The notes under the pieces were generated by a model, which worked only from the letters and a program-made list of their open reading frames with translations, had not been told where the DNA came from and ran no database searches. Below are positions 1 to 11,037 of a DNA stretch of 64,000 nucleotides, in pieces. The DNA is from Platerodrilus igneus (taxonomy: Eukaryota > Arthropoda > Insecta > Coleoptera > Lycidae): NCBI GenBank assembly GCA_036346225.1, contig JARFIW010000658.1, positions 124,001 through 188,000 of the forward strand, in the 5' to 3' direction. The translations under genes were made by a program, and so were the position numbers. How positions within the stretch are numbered: position 1 is the stretch's first letter; every line of letters starts with the position of its first letter.

Positions 1-752
1 GCGGGTTTTGTAAAGTTTGAGTTGAATTATTGTCTCGGAAATTATCTAAATTGATTGTTAAAATTTGTGTTATTGAAATTTGGGTTGTTGATTTGCGGTT
101 GATTCATTTGTGCGTTAAATGGTGTAAATTTTGGTTGTCTCACGGCCTGTATGGTATTTATCGGTGAATAGTTTTTATTGGCATTAAAATTATATAGTCT
201 ATTTCAATAATACATGACGGTTTCTTCTTCTATAATCATATTCATTGCTTCTTCTAAATTTTGGGGATGTTGGAATCTTATTTTATGTGATAATCGTTTG
301 GGTAATGCGTTTATTTAGGTGTCTAATGCCATTTCGTCGTACATCTTTGTCTTTAATAAGCGGATATTCTGGACGGGTTCTTCGATTTTTAGTTTTGTTA
401 GAATTAAACTTCGTACGTTTTGACATTTTATTCCGAATTAATACGGGGATTGTTTACTTTTCATTCTTAGGTTTATTCGATCGCGAATACTTTGATCTCC
501 GAAATATGCTATTAGTATGCGTTTAAAATCTTCCCATTGTTCAAGATCGTCTTGACTGGCTATTAGCGTTAGTGCCCTTCCCGTCAGTTTGCTTATTATT
601 AGGCACAAAAGTAGAATATTTCGTTCGTTATCTCCTGGTTTGAAAAAGATTTTCAAAAATATTTCACATGCGGTAATGAAATTACCTAATAATGCCTGGT
701 CTGCGCTAAATTGGGGTATGCTTTCGGGATAAATCTTTATATCTAAACTCAT
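1..752 (-). pseudogene. Ty3/gypsy gag fragment
   Basis: A 104-residue frame (752 down to 438) reads like the N-terminal half of an insect gypsy-type Gag, with an acidic start, the pattern IPQFSADQALLGNFITACE, and a helical segment ending in EQWEDFKRILIAYFGD. Further gag-like coding continues towards base 1 in other frames: a segment resembling KIRFQHPQNLEEAM and then an Asn/Gln-rich tail. At least one frameshift and several stops therefore break it. Gag would form the retrotransposon particle. No zinc knuckle is visible before the window edge. The family assignment rests on remembered gag patterns and is moderate. Confidence 0.6.
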
Positions 753-1282
753 GGTCGTTAAGGGTTGCTTTCGGAATTAATTAATGTTAAGTTTTTGTAA
801 AAATTGAGATTTATTTTTCGGTTTGGTTTGTTACTTTTTAGTTTGGATTGTGTTGAGTTATTTAAAGAATCCCTATACTTATATTCTATACGTAGTTATC
901 GGTTGCTGTAATTACAGTAAAGAATTTGTGCTTGGTAATGTTTAATCAATTGCTGTTGCCTTAAATTCGTTTATTTTTATACTTGCGGGTGTTACAGTTG
1001 TCGCGAGTTTAATTTTCTGAAAGGTTTTTATGTGGTTAATAATTTCTTTCGATAATTATGTTATAATTTGTACGTTTTCTTGCGCCAGTTACGTTTACGA
1101 CTGAAAGTCTTGCCGAGTAATTAGTGTCTGCTATAATTAGCTCATCTCCGTAGGTGTTGTATTGATAAGTGCATATAATGCTTTCTTTATAATTGTCTAA
1201 TTATAAAGTTTCAAGTTTTCATTCAATCGTTTTGTTACAATAATTGCATCAATGTTTCTTTTATAATTATACAATGAAATTG
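753..1282. other. AT-rich stretch between gypsy gag and the Polinton
   Basis: No gene is recognised. It lies 5' of the minus-strand gag and may be that element's leader or LTR DNA into which the Polinton inserted. The sequence next to the target site (GTCTAATTATAA near 1195) resembles the sequence just right of the Polinton (TCTAATTATAA at 23729), so a short local repeat existed there before insertion. Confidence 0.35.
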
Positions 1283-1288
1283 TCTAAT
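1283..1288. repeat. Polinton target-site duplication, left copy (TCTAAT)
   Basis: TCTAAT abuts the left end AGTAGGTAAATAAGG and is repeated exactly at 23729-23734 next to the right end. Six-base duplications are characteristic of Polinton integrases. Confidence 0.93.
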
Positions 1289-1301
1289 AGTAGGTAAATA
1301 A

Positions 1302-1381
1302 GGCCGGTCCTAATTCAAAACGCGACAGACGTATTTTCCATGTGTAAAATACGTCTATCACGTTTTGAATTAGGATCGGCC
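1302..1381. repeat. Terminal hairpin (inverted repeat) inside left TIR
   Basis: Arms 1302-1337 and 1346-1381 are 36 nt each and match at 33 of 36 positions around an 8-nt loop. The hairpin begins 13 bp from the element end. The same structure occurs at 23636-23715 in the right TIR. Confidence 0.9.
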
Positions 1382-1464
1382 CTATATAATTTCAATGTAA
1401 AATAGTTGTGAAAACATTTCAATGTAAAATAGTTGTGAAAACATGAATTCTTATATACTTTCAA

Positions 1465-1735
1465 TGTAAAATACTTGTGGGCACGTTTTGAATTAGGATC
1501 GGCTTTATATTACTTTCAATGAAACACACGTATGTTGAAAAATGTAAGTGCAGAGAAGAATGTGTGTAGCTGTTTTGAATTCGGTTTTCTAGCGAGAAGT
1601 TACACGTGCACCGTTTTGAATTAGGATCGGCGTTATATACTTTTAATGTAAAATGTGAAAACCTGAATTTTTTTCAAATGTAAAATACTTGTGGGCACGT
1701 TTTGAATTAGGATCGGCTTTATATTACTTTCAATG
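1465..1735 (+). repeat. 214-bp internal duplication in left TIR
   Basis: A 57-bp segment at 1465-1521 recurs at 1679-1735, 214 bp away. The DNA between is a diverged second copy of the next part of the TIR. The right TIR has a single copy, so the duplication arose after, or escaped, TIR homogenisation. Confidence 0.85.
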
Positions 1736-2046
1736 GAACATATTTCAAAACACACGTACGTTGAAAAATGTAAGTGCAGAGAAAATGTGTAGATGTTTTG
1801 AATTTGGTTTTCTAGCGAGACAGTATGACAGATGCAAAATATCGCATTCAAGTCAATTGTGTTTAATTAAAGTGGATTCTGATTTATGTTTAGAGGCTGC
1901 AAATACACATGGACCGGTTTTAATTCAAAATGTGTTCACTCTTGTGACAGGTTGAAAAGTGGGTTGGCAAAGTACGCAGATGGTGGTAATCTGCTATATA
2001 AGGAGATTGCTCCTAATATTAATTTAATTAGTCAAAGAAAAGCAAT

Positions 2047-2343
2047 ATGGATTTTAATACTCTTAATAAAACCACATATCGCAAACCTTATGTAAATTCA
2101 AAAGATCTTGTAGTGAATAAGAGGTTTGAAGTTTTAAAAGTGGAAACAATCAAGACAAAATATGGAGAAAGAGTATTAGTGGAAACAGAAGAGTTCAAGA
2201 GTATATTGCCATTGAGATATTTTGAATACCTTCAAGCACATGGAGTGAAACAATTAAATGAAAGTATTGGCTCGAACAAACACGTATACATAACTAGTAA
2301 GGGATCGATCGGTCTAACTGTCAACATAGAATTTTCAGAATAA
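2047..2343 (+). CDS. Small Polinton protein, possible OB-fold-like
   Basis: This is an intact 98-residue frame starting 13 bp inside the left TIR and running away from it. It has basic patches, a strand-rich centre (VLKVETIKTKYGERVLVETE) and the pattern LPLRYFEYL. Small ORFs of this style are commonly found near one end of insect Polintons. The layout could fit a small nucleic-acid-binding fold, but that is an inference and no catalytic motif is visible. It is one of the few unbroken frames of the element. Function unknown. Confidence 0.6.
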   Translation: MDFNTLNKTTYRKPYVNSKDLVVNKRFEVLKVETIKTKYGERVLVETEEFKSILPLRYFEYLQAHGVKQLNESIGSNKHVYITSKGSIGLTVNIEFSE

Positions 2344-2609
2344 TATGTCACTAATTTAAGAAATTAGTTTATTATTATAACACATCTAAGTCGATTGTAT
2401 AAAGAATGATGTATCAAATTAAAGTGGGTTCTGATTTATGTGCGTTTTACTTTGAGTTTACTACCTTGTTTAGAGAAAGTCTTGTTTCAAAAGAGAACTT
2501 TTATAAAATACTTTTTATTTTACAAATTGTTGAATATTTTGATCTAACTATTTATAAATGAAAAGTATTTATTAACTCTCGTTCTTGAAGTATCTGCTGC
2601 TCCTCGCTG

Positions 2610-3154
2610 TTAGTTCCTCTCTTTTTGCTTTATTATTTCTAGTTCCAAATCTATACGACGCAGTAGCTTCTCTCCACGCTTTTTAAATGCGTTAAGCAAC
2701 TCTACTGTGTCATCTTCGTAGGATTTGTCATTTTCACAGCAAACAGCCATATTAGATTCTGTACATAACTTTTCATAGTCGACATGTTTTTGCCTGATCT
2801 GTGAGCATAACATAAAAGATTATTGTAGGTTCACCTTTTTTGTATACTACCTGATGTTTCTGAGAGGACCAGAGTGTGTCAACGATCCTACGATAGCCTC
2901 AGAATTTCCAGAATGGTTTTTGATCTAATGTAACTTATAAATTAGTACTGTTTTAAAACACATGTATAAATGTGAAAAAGCACTTACCGTGATATATCTA
3001 TTACGTCACTATCAAAAATAGCAGCATTGTTGAATTGAGGCGAAGAACAACCAAAAACTTCTTTAATCACGTCTTCGTCAGAATATAATATAAATTGCTC
3101 TAGAACTTTTACGTTGGTACTATTACAATTTTTGATTGATGACAAGTTACTCAT
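2610..3154 (-). CDS. Putative three-exon small Polinton gene
   Basis: Three open segments join through GT-AG introns into one frame of 130 codons: exon 1 at 3154-2988 (start MSNLSSIK), donor GGTAAGT; exon 2 at 2887-2851 (37 bp), donor CAGGTAGT; exon 3 at 2798-2610, acceptor CTCACAG. Intron lengths are 100 and 52 bp, normal for insects, and the phases agree at both junctions. The first exon is acidic, and the last is a charged, helix-prone segment ending in ELEIIKQKERN that could form a coiled coil. I do not recognise the family. The alternative is that only exon 3 (67 residues read from 2813) is translated. The exon model is an inference from splice-like signals. Confidence 0.45.
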
Positions 3155-3358
3155 TTTTTAAAAGTTGCTAGTAATAGTAACTAATAATTATACAAGAGAT
3201 CTGATTGAATACTGTTGGTAAAATCTACGTGAAGTATTTATATTAAATAATAAACTGATCTGTTAGAAAAATTAAAATTTGCATCGTTTTCTGAAAAAAA
3301 TTCAGCTCTGTAATCTATTCTAATGAACAAAACAGTATGTAAGCGAATATAATTATAC

Positions 3359-3800
3359 CTCAGCAGAAATAATGAATTAGTTTCATTGTCTGAAAAGAAA
3401 TTGAAATGAATGCACATAATAAAACCCTAAATTAGATTAATTTCGTTTTAGATTACCGCTGACATAATTTATGCTGTATAAGAAATTTTTTTAAAGGTAC
3501 TGCTCAGCAGAAATAATGAATTAGATTCATTGTCTGAAAAAGAAATTGCAATGAATGCACATAATAAAAACCTAAATTAGATTAATTTCGTTTAGATTAC
3601 CGCTGACATAATTTATATGCAAATATATAGGTAATTGTGTGTTTATGCGATTTTATGCTGTATAAGAAATTTTTTTAAATGTACTGCTCAGCAGAAATAA
3701 TGAATTACATTCATTGACTGAAACAGAAATTGCAAGAAGGCGCATAATAAAACCTAAATTAGATTAATTTCGTTTTATATTACTGCTAGCATAATTTATT
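3359..3800 (+). repeat. Degenerate tandem repeat, three units
   Basis: CAGCAGAAATAATGAATTA starts units at about 3360, 3506 and 3689. Each continues through TTCATTG.CTGAAA, AATGCACATAATAAAA and AGATTACCGCTGACATAATTTA. Periods are about 146 and 183 bp, and the longer unit has an extra ATATAGGTAATTG segment. A fourth partial unit lies near 4046. No coding is seen. Confidence 0.8.
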
Positions 3801-4072
3801 TTACATAAAAAATTAACAAAAAATTGACTTTATATGCATATATAGGGATATAGTGATTTGTGCTGAATTAGAAAAATTCTTTAGTACTATCAACGTACTG
3901 GAAAATGTTTTTTCTTAATAACGGGTTTTTAAAAAAAACCATGAGTGCGTGTAAAGTATGATATTTTCTTCAGATTAATTTTTCATTTAAAAATAATGCA
4001 ATGCAAATAAATCCCTTTAAGTAGTAATATTTATAGAATAAGTTTTTTAGATTACCGCTGACACAATTTACA

Positions 4073-4075
<3 letters not shown>

Positions 4076-4125
<50 letters not shown>

Positions 4126-4128
4126 GGT
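4076..4128. repeat. (TA)n microsatellite
   Basis: About 50 bp of alternating TA with one break, embedded in the last partial copy of the preceding repeat. Confidence 0.95.
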
Positions 4129-4786
4129 AATTCGTTATATAATAAAACTGCAGAATGTTTTTTAATACTGGGTTTTTAAAACCACGAGTGCGTGTAAATT
4201 ATTAAACAAGACTGTTTAATCTGAGACATTTTTTTTTCAAATTTGCTTTGTTTTTATTTAAAAATATTTCAATGTAATAATAAAAAATAGCGCTGTAATG
4301 ATAATGTATTTTCTGTACACATAATAAATCAAAGGTCGTATAAAAACATTTTTTGTAGTAAACGCATACGGAATGAAAAATGATGTTGAATGCATTCCTT
4401 TTGCAGTTGTTTTGCTCAGAGTTGCATTCAGTATGTAAACATTGGAAATGCTTGCATAGCGAACTATTTGTCATAGACACGTACTGAAGGCAACTCTGCA
4501 ATTTTTTTAGACCGCATGCACGACTCAAGCTTGAAAATCGTCTTGAATAAAAACGTAAATAAAGGCGATTTTTTTAACAATTGCATTCAAGCAATTCGCT
4601 ATGCAATTATTTCGATTTGTATGCTATTTTCTTTTACAGTTGTTTTGTTTACGCGTTTTCCGTAAACTCAGATGAATGAACCTTTTTTGCAGTTGTTTTG
4701 CTTACGTCAGATGATATTTTATATAAATAGTAAATAGAGAAAATACTTGTATTATTAAGTAGTGTATTTTGATTTTCTATAGAATC
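4129..4786. other. AT-rich DNA upstream of PolB
   Basis: No gene is supported. Frames here have low-complexity, Lys/Phe/Tyr-rich composition. It lies between the repeats and the PolB start and would contain the PolB promoter; TATATAAATAG near 4720 is a possible TATA element. Confidence 0.4.
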
Positions 4787-7700
4787 ATGAATGCTGAAAC
4801 CGTATCCGAGATTAGTAGCGCAATTTTGAGATTAACTGTAAAATGCGTAAATCTAATTAAATCAGTGAATGAAATAACGAAACACATTTTAATTATCGAA
4901 GCAAATATTAGTATATTGAAGCTTGCTATTAGAAATAAGGTATACGAAAACAATCAACAAGAAAATCCTAGTAGGCTGGAATCTAATTTGGCACATCTTA
5001 AAAGCTACCTTGTACGATTGAGGCACTTGAAACGCACTTTGGAATATCGTGGTAAAGGTGTTGATGCAACGCTTTCTAGAGGTCATACTCGAAAAATTTG
5101 ATTTGGCATGATGTACAATCATGTTTTGGAAGTCGAATAATTACGGGACTTATTACCAATTTAAATTATAGAGATCCTCTAGTGTTCTTAGACAAGGCGT
5201 TCGCTAGTTTTAAACGCAAGATTGTTGCTTGCTTAAAAAAGTCAATGTTGAAAGTTAATGTAATATTTGCCGCTAACTTTGTTAAGCCTACAACTGGTGA
5301 AATAGATTTGAAAACGTTTCCTACTGCAAATCGTCACATCGATATAAATACCAATCTCAAGCTGTGGTATAAGGAGAACGTATTGAACAAGATTTCGAAG
5401 CGATTAGAAGAATTTTGCGAGAAAGATTCTGGTTGGGCAATCCAAGAAGTTTTACACTTGAAGGTAAATATAAACAATCATGATCCACTTAAAGGAGGGT
5501 GTTCAACGTTTGTACCGGTTCCGGACTTTATAAAAAAAAAGCTGTGGTAAATGTAATAAATAACGATCAACATTGCATTCTTTGAGCTTGGTTTCCGCTT
5601 TATATCCTGCTAAACAAAATAGTCAGAGAATATCTAGCTATCCACATTTTGATACAGTATTACGCTACAATTCAATTCAGTTTCCAATCGCATTAAAAGA
5701 CATAAAAAATTGAGAAGCTTAACAATCTCGCAATTAACCTATATTGTATAGAAAATACTAAAATACTACCATTTTGTTTAAGTGAAAATTTTAAAAAATT
5801 GAACCTATTAATCTGTTAGTTTTAAATAATGATTCCTTACAATATTCTCGTCCGACAAATGCTAATGAGAATCACTTTCATTTTACTTGGATTAAGGATA
5901 TGTCAAAATTATTTGCAAAACAGTTGTCTTCACATGAACATAGAAAATTTTTTGTTATAGATGTTTAAATAATTTTAGTACAGCAGCATTACTTAAGCGT
6001 CATTCGAATTATTGCGAAAAACAGAATACTTGCTCAATAAGATTACCCGAAGAATCTGAAAAGTATCTAACGTTTAAACATTTCCACTATCAAGAAAAAG
6101 TATCATTTGTAGTTTATGCAGATCTCGAATGTATATTAGAACCATGCAATGAGTCGGAGGTAATACTAAACACAGTCTCTTACCAAAGGCATATACCCTT
6201 TAGTGTAGCGTATTATTTGAAATGCTCGTATAATAATAAATATTCCAAATTTCAATTGTATCGCGGAAAGGATTGTATAGAATGGTTTGTTGCTCAATTG
6301 AAACTGATTTCAGAAACGACTAATAAAATTTTCTGTAACCCAAAACCTATGAATCCTTTAACAGAAGAACAAAAGTTAGCATTTCAATTTGCCCTTCACT
6401 GTCACATTTGCAATAAACCTTTTAGTATAGATGATATTAGAGTTCGCGATCACTGTCACTTTACAGGTGAATTTCGAGGAGCGGCTCATCAAGATTGCAA
6501 CATCAATTATCATAATTTTTATATGATACCGGTAGTTTTCATAACTTATCAGGCTACGATTCGCATTTCATTATTAAAAAAATTGCGTTAGGGTTTTCAG
6601 GTTTGGTAAGTATTCTACCAATAAATAAGGAAAAATACATATCTTTTACAAAATATGTAAATGGTACGAAAGTTACTTTTAGATTTATCGATTCATTCAG
6701 GTTTATGGCATCTAGCATTGAAAAATTAGCTTCATACTTAGATGATAATAAAAAATCCATCACCAGGGAAAATTGTAACACCGATAATGAGTTTCAGTTA
6801 CTTACGCGTAAAGGTATATTTCCTATGATTACATTAACTCTTGGGATAGGCTCAATGAAACCGATTTACCCTGTAAAACAGCATTCTTTAATCGTTTGCG
6901 CAATGAAGAAATTTCAGATGAAGACTACAATCATGCTAAACACGTTTGGCAAACATTTAATATAAAAACACTAGGGGACTATTCAGACCTATATTTAAAA
7001 ACAGATGTACTGCTCTTGACTGATATAGTTGAAAACTTTAGAAAAACTTGTATGTTCACGTATAAGTTAGATCCGCTTCACTACTTTACGGCTCCTGGTT
7101 TAACTCTAGATGCGATGTTAAAAACGACGAACTTTAAACTCGAGCTGCTTACTGATATTGAAAAAATAATGTTTTTAGAACGGGAATTCGTGGCGGTGTT
7201 TCTCAATGTTCGAATAGATATGCTAAAGCAAATAACAAATATATGAATGCAGATTATGATCCAAATTTCGATTCTAAATATTTAATGTATTTTGATGTTA
7301 ATAATTTATATGGGGCTGCAATGTCTGAATATCTTCCATATGGAGAATTTGAATTTTTAGATGGTACCAGTCCAGATATAGTACGTTTAGACATACTTAA
7401 TATTCCCGATGATTCTGATGTAGGATATATTTTTGAATGCGATTTACACTATCCAGTATATTTACATGAAATTCACAGTGACTTACCTTTGGCGCCTGAA
7501 CATATGATACCACCAGTACCTTCTAATAAATAAAACTTAAAGACATTACTTACACTTTTATATACAAAACTCAACTATATTATTAACTACAAGAATTTAA
7601 AATGTATTTAAGCTACGGCTTAGAACTGAAAAAGATTCATAAGGTTCTTCGGTTTAAACAAGCTCCTTGGTTAAAAGAATACATTGATTTGAATACGAAA

Positions 7701-8101
7701 TTAAGACAACAGTCAAAAACAGTTTCGATATATGCTTTTATAAAAATATGGTAAATTCGGTTTATGGAAAGATGATGGAAAACGTACGGAAAAGGAAAGA
7801 TGTGAAATTAGTGACCAAATGGGAAGGACGGTTTGGAGCTCGTAGTTACATAGCGAAGCCTAATTTTCATAGTTGCACTGTGTTAGACAAAGATCTAGTC
7901 TTAATAGAAATGAATAAATTAGAGGTTTATTTAAACAAACCCATTTATGTAGGTTTCTCTATTCTAGATATTTCAAAAACCTATTGATATGAATTTCACT
8001 ATAGTTATATAAAATCGCAATTTGCTAACAAAGCAAAGCTGCTGTACACAGATACGGATAGTTTGATATACGAGTTTAGCGTTGAAGATATTTACTCTTA
8101 T
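4787..8101 (+). pseudogene. PolB: Polinton protein-primed DNA polymerase B, 5' part, broken
   Basis: The start MNAETVSEIS leads a helical, coiled-coil-like N-terminal region (4787-5101). After a frameshift near 5095 comes the conserved region before the exonuclease (5098-5550, SGWAIQEVLHLKVNINNH). Then follow exonuclease motif I (YADLE, 6115-6129), a Cys/His HNH-like module (6397-6504, CHIC...VRDHCHFTGEFRGAAH), a broken exo II region near 6540, polymerase motif A (YFDVNNLYG, 7288-7314), motif B (NSVYGKMM, 7751-7774) and motif C (TDTDS, 8048-8062). It would copy the element by protein-primed synthesis. Frameshifts or stops occur near 5095, 5583, 5712, 6540, 6830, 7190, 7530 and 7740. A BEL element interrupts it at 8101; the C-terminus resumes at 15054. 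Confidence 0.92.
8097..8101. repeat. BEL target-site duplication, left copy (CTTAT)
   Basis: CTTAT precedes the TG of the first LTR. CGTAT (15049-15053) follows the last LTR, differing at one base. Removing the insert and one copy gives continuous PolB reading around this site, which supports the boundary. Confidence 0.75.
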
Positions 8102-8431
8102 TGTTTACGATTGCAATAAGAATGAAAATTGCCTATTAGTTTAACCATTTCCCTTCCTTATAAAATGTGGTTCAAATACTTTTGCGCGTGTGCGAGTAGT
8201 GTAGTATAATAACAATCATTGTCTATTGAAACGTGTTCGTGTAAGTGTGGAAGACCAGGATCCCGTGCCGATCCTAAACTGCACTATCTTCACTGTCTAC
8301 ATTATAGTTACCCACATCAATGTGCCGGTGAGTACCACAGATTATATAAGTTCCTTTCATATTTCTTTTACCTATTTTACCCGCAATTAGCAAGTATACC
8401 AACCCTTACAGTCCACTCTTAATACCTAACA
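8102..8431 (+). repeat. BEL LTR1 (330 bp)
   Basis: It begins TGTTTACGATTGC and ends CCTAACA (TG...CA). It contains TATAAAA at 8159-8165 as a likely promoter element. A TTG-initiated 67-codon frame inside it is a chance frame, duplicated in LTR2. Confidence 0.9.
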
Positions 8432-8728
8432 AAAGTTCTGGTCGCAATCGAGGCCGAATTATTAAAAGACATTTTGTTTAATTGTGGGTGTATTAAAATA
8501 TTTGCATTAAATATTAAAATTAAAAATTATTGATAATCTGTGCATGTTTTCAAGTGATATACAAATTATTAGAAACTTACATTTAAGTACAGAAACAGAT
8601 GTGTGGGCATTAACGCTATTTATCTACACAGCTGTTTTATCACTTCTAGAGAAACCTGAGTTTATCTTAATAAACACAGTGTATTCCAATTTCTATTTGG
8701 TAACTAATTCTTGTTTATTTTGATTACA

Positions 8729-9637
8729 ATGTCAGAAAGAGAATTAAAAGTTTTATTAGCTAATAGAGAAAAATTATACGTCCGTGCACAAATTCTTTTT
8801 GATTTGTCAAAAACCGTTTTAAATGATCCAAGTAAAATTGATAACTTTGAATCAAGATATTCCAAACTAGACGATACATACCGTGAATTTGAAAAAATTC
8901 AAAATGCAATTAAGGATTTAACCTTGCGTATTTCACCTGATCAAGAAGTTGATATGAAACCTCTATTGTCTTTTGAAGATCTGTATTTTCAAATCCAAGC
9001 GGTAGCAAAAAGAATTTTTCCTACTGTAATATCAACTTCGGGACCGTCTCATATATCCAGTAGCAGTTTACCAAAAATTAACCTACCCCGGTTTGACGGT
9101 TCGTTACGAAACTGGAAAGTTTTTTATGATAGTTATCGATCTTTGATTCATAATAATCAAGGCCTAACTAAAATAGAAAAGTTTCATCACTTAATTAATG
9201 CTCTTTCAGGACCGGCATTGAGTATTGCCAAAAGTTTGCCATTGACAGAAGTAAACTATGATATTGTTTTTGACATCTTGCTTGCAAAATATGAAAATAA
9301 AAGAATATTAGCCAGTGATTTGCTAGATAGTATGCTTGCATCTAAGCAATTTCATACGGAAAATCTATACAATTTTACGCAGTTTATCCAAACATTTTAT
9401 GAAGCAGTAGTGTCATTAAGAGCCTTGCAAATACCCAAACTTGATGATTTTATTCTGTTTCACTTGGCATTCAGAATTCTGCCCAATGACACTAGAAAAA
9501 AATTTGAAGCGTCTAATATAGGCGTGGAAATTCCTACATTTGACCAATTAGTTAAGTTTGTACAAAATCAAATACAGATTTTTGAGTTGTCAAAATTTCC
9601 AAATACTACTCAGAATGTTAAACCTTCAAAACAATAA
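8729..9637 (+). CDS. gag: BEL/Pao Gag, N-terminal part (DUF1759-like)
   Basis: I start at the ATG at 8729 (MSEREL) rather than an upstream TTG. The frame of about 302 residues has a helical N-terminus, the BEL signature LPKINLPRFDG (about residues 112-122) and the helical capsid region typical of DUF1759. It stops at 9637 before the zinc knuckles, which follow in another frame at about 9757, so one frameshift separates Gag from its nucleocapsid and the rest of the polyprotein. Gag would assemble the cytoplasmic particle. Confidence 0.88.
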   Translation: MSERELKVLLANREKLYVRAQILFDLSKTVLNDPSKIDNFESRYSKLDDTYREFEKIQNAIKDLTLRISPDQEVDMKPLLSFEDLYFQIQAVAKRIFPTVISTSGPSHISSSSLPKINLPRFDGSLRNWKVFYDSYRSLIHNNQGLTKIEKFHHLINALSGPALSIAKSLPLTEVNYDIVFDILLAKYENKRILASDLLDSMLASKQFHTENLYNFTQFIQTFYEAVVSLRALQIPKLDDFILFHLAFRILPNDTRKKFEASNIGVEIPTFDQLVKFVQNQIQIFELSKFPNTTQNVKPSKQ

Positions 9638-9639
9638 AA

Positions 9640-11037
9640 GGTAACACAATTTCAACGCCAAATTCTAATTTACGGAGGTCGTTTGTTACTACTTCTTATT
9701 CGAAACCGTGCCCTTGCTGCAAAAATACGCATACGATTTACAGGTGCCCGAAGTTTTTGTCTTTGTCTCTTACCGACAAAAAGGCCAAAGTTCAAGCTCA
9801 TAACCTGTGTTTCGATTGCTTGAAAGAAGACCACAGTGTCTATAATTGCAAATCGAAAACTAGTTGTTTTCATTGTGGTCGTAGGCATAATTCATTGCTT
9901 CATCCTACATTCGATTCGGATAGCGCAAATAATGCCAATTCTGAACCCAGTATTATGACCCATGCGTCATTCGCTTCTGATAGTGAAAATATTGTTAATT
10001 CCGAATCTACTGTTTTGACCCATGCGTCATCTTGTGCTTCAGTACCACTACAAAATCAAATTGTCCTTTTAGGAACAGCTATTGTTCACATAAAAGATTC
10101 ATCCAACGTCTTTCAACCAGTCAGAGCGTTGATTGACTCGGGTGCTCAAACTTCATTTTTAACCGCGTCTTGCGCTCAAAAACTTGGTCTACATATTCAA
10201 AATTGCAACTTTACTGTTGCAAGCTTGGGTCAAAAACCCATATTAAATGTCAAAGGTACATCTGATTGTTTAATTAAACCTTACAGTAGCGAGAAACCTC
10301 AGTTTAATTTAAAAACTGTATTAGTGCCAAGTATTACTGCCGAAATGCCCTCAGTAGAAATACCTACTAATATCGTAAATCAGTTCAGGTATTTACATTT
10401 GGCGGATCCAAAATTTTATTTGCCGTCTAGAATTGAATTGTTACTCGGCGCTGACGTATATCCAGACCTGTTTACCGGCGAGAGGTTGCGTCCCAGTGCT
10501 GATTCTCCATGGGCACTTAATAGTGTTTTTGGTTGGGTTATTACAGGCAAAACTAATCTACGCTATAGTGACCCTTCTACAAATATTCAAACTGTATTAT
10601 TTACATCACTAGCAGATTCGTTAGAAAACTCTTTACAAAAATTTTGGGAAATTGAAAATATTCCTGATCGTAAAATTATAAATCCAGATGAAGAGAAATG
10701 CGAACAAGTGTTTAAAAAATTTTATACTCGTACGAAGGAAGGTGCATTTGTGGTACCCTTGCCTTTCAAAACAAACAATTATCAATTTGGAAATACTTAT
10801 GATCTAGCACTCAACCGTTTATACAATTTAGGACGTCGCCTTGCTCGACAACCGCATCTTAAGAAAGATTATATAAATTTTCTTCGCGAATATGAAAGTT
10901 TAGGTCATATGGAATTTTCTAAAAATAGTGAGGACGCACGATACTTCATTCCACATCACTGTGTCGTAAAGCAGTCCAGCAGCACCACTAAGTTAAGGGT
11001 GGTGTTCGATGCCTCTGCTCATTTACCTAAGTGTTAG
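9640..11037 (+). pseudogene. BEL/Pao nucleocapsid, protease and start of RT
   Basis: Paired zinc-binding motifs CFDCLKEDHSVYNC and CFHCGRRHNSLLH open the frame. They are followed by a Ser/Asn linker and an aspartic protease (DUF1758-like, ALIDSGAQTSFL with catalytic D at about 10135). Downstream lies the BEL connector (LLLGADVYPDL, WALNSVFGWVITG) and the first RT block (KLRVVFDAS). A TAG at 11035-11037 ends the frame, although RT coding continues in the same frame straight after. The frame is offset from gag, so production of a full polyprotein from this copy is unlikely. Confidence 0.85.

Larger units (their letters stand above)
1289..2033 (+). repeat. Polinton left terminal inverted repeat
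   Basis: It matches the reverse complement of 23198-23728, from the terminal AGTAGGTAAATAAGG to TTTAATTAGTC. It is 745 bp against 531 bp on the right because of an internal duplication of about 214 bp (1521-1735 region). The motif GTTTTGAATTAGGATCGGC or a close variant recurs at several positions (near 1361, 1484, 1612, 1698). Confidence 0.93.

Noticed and set aside
4202..4528. Minus-strand 108-codon frame
   Set aside because: Low-complexity Lys/Phe/Tyr-rich sequence without family motifs, in a non-coding part of the Polinton.
8432..8460. BEL primer-binding site for a specific tRNA
   Set aside because: TGGTCGCAATCGAGG lies shortly after LTR1, but I could not match it to a tRNA 3' end with confidence.
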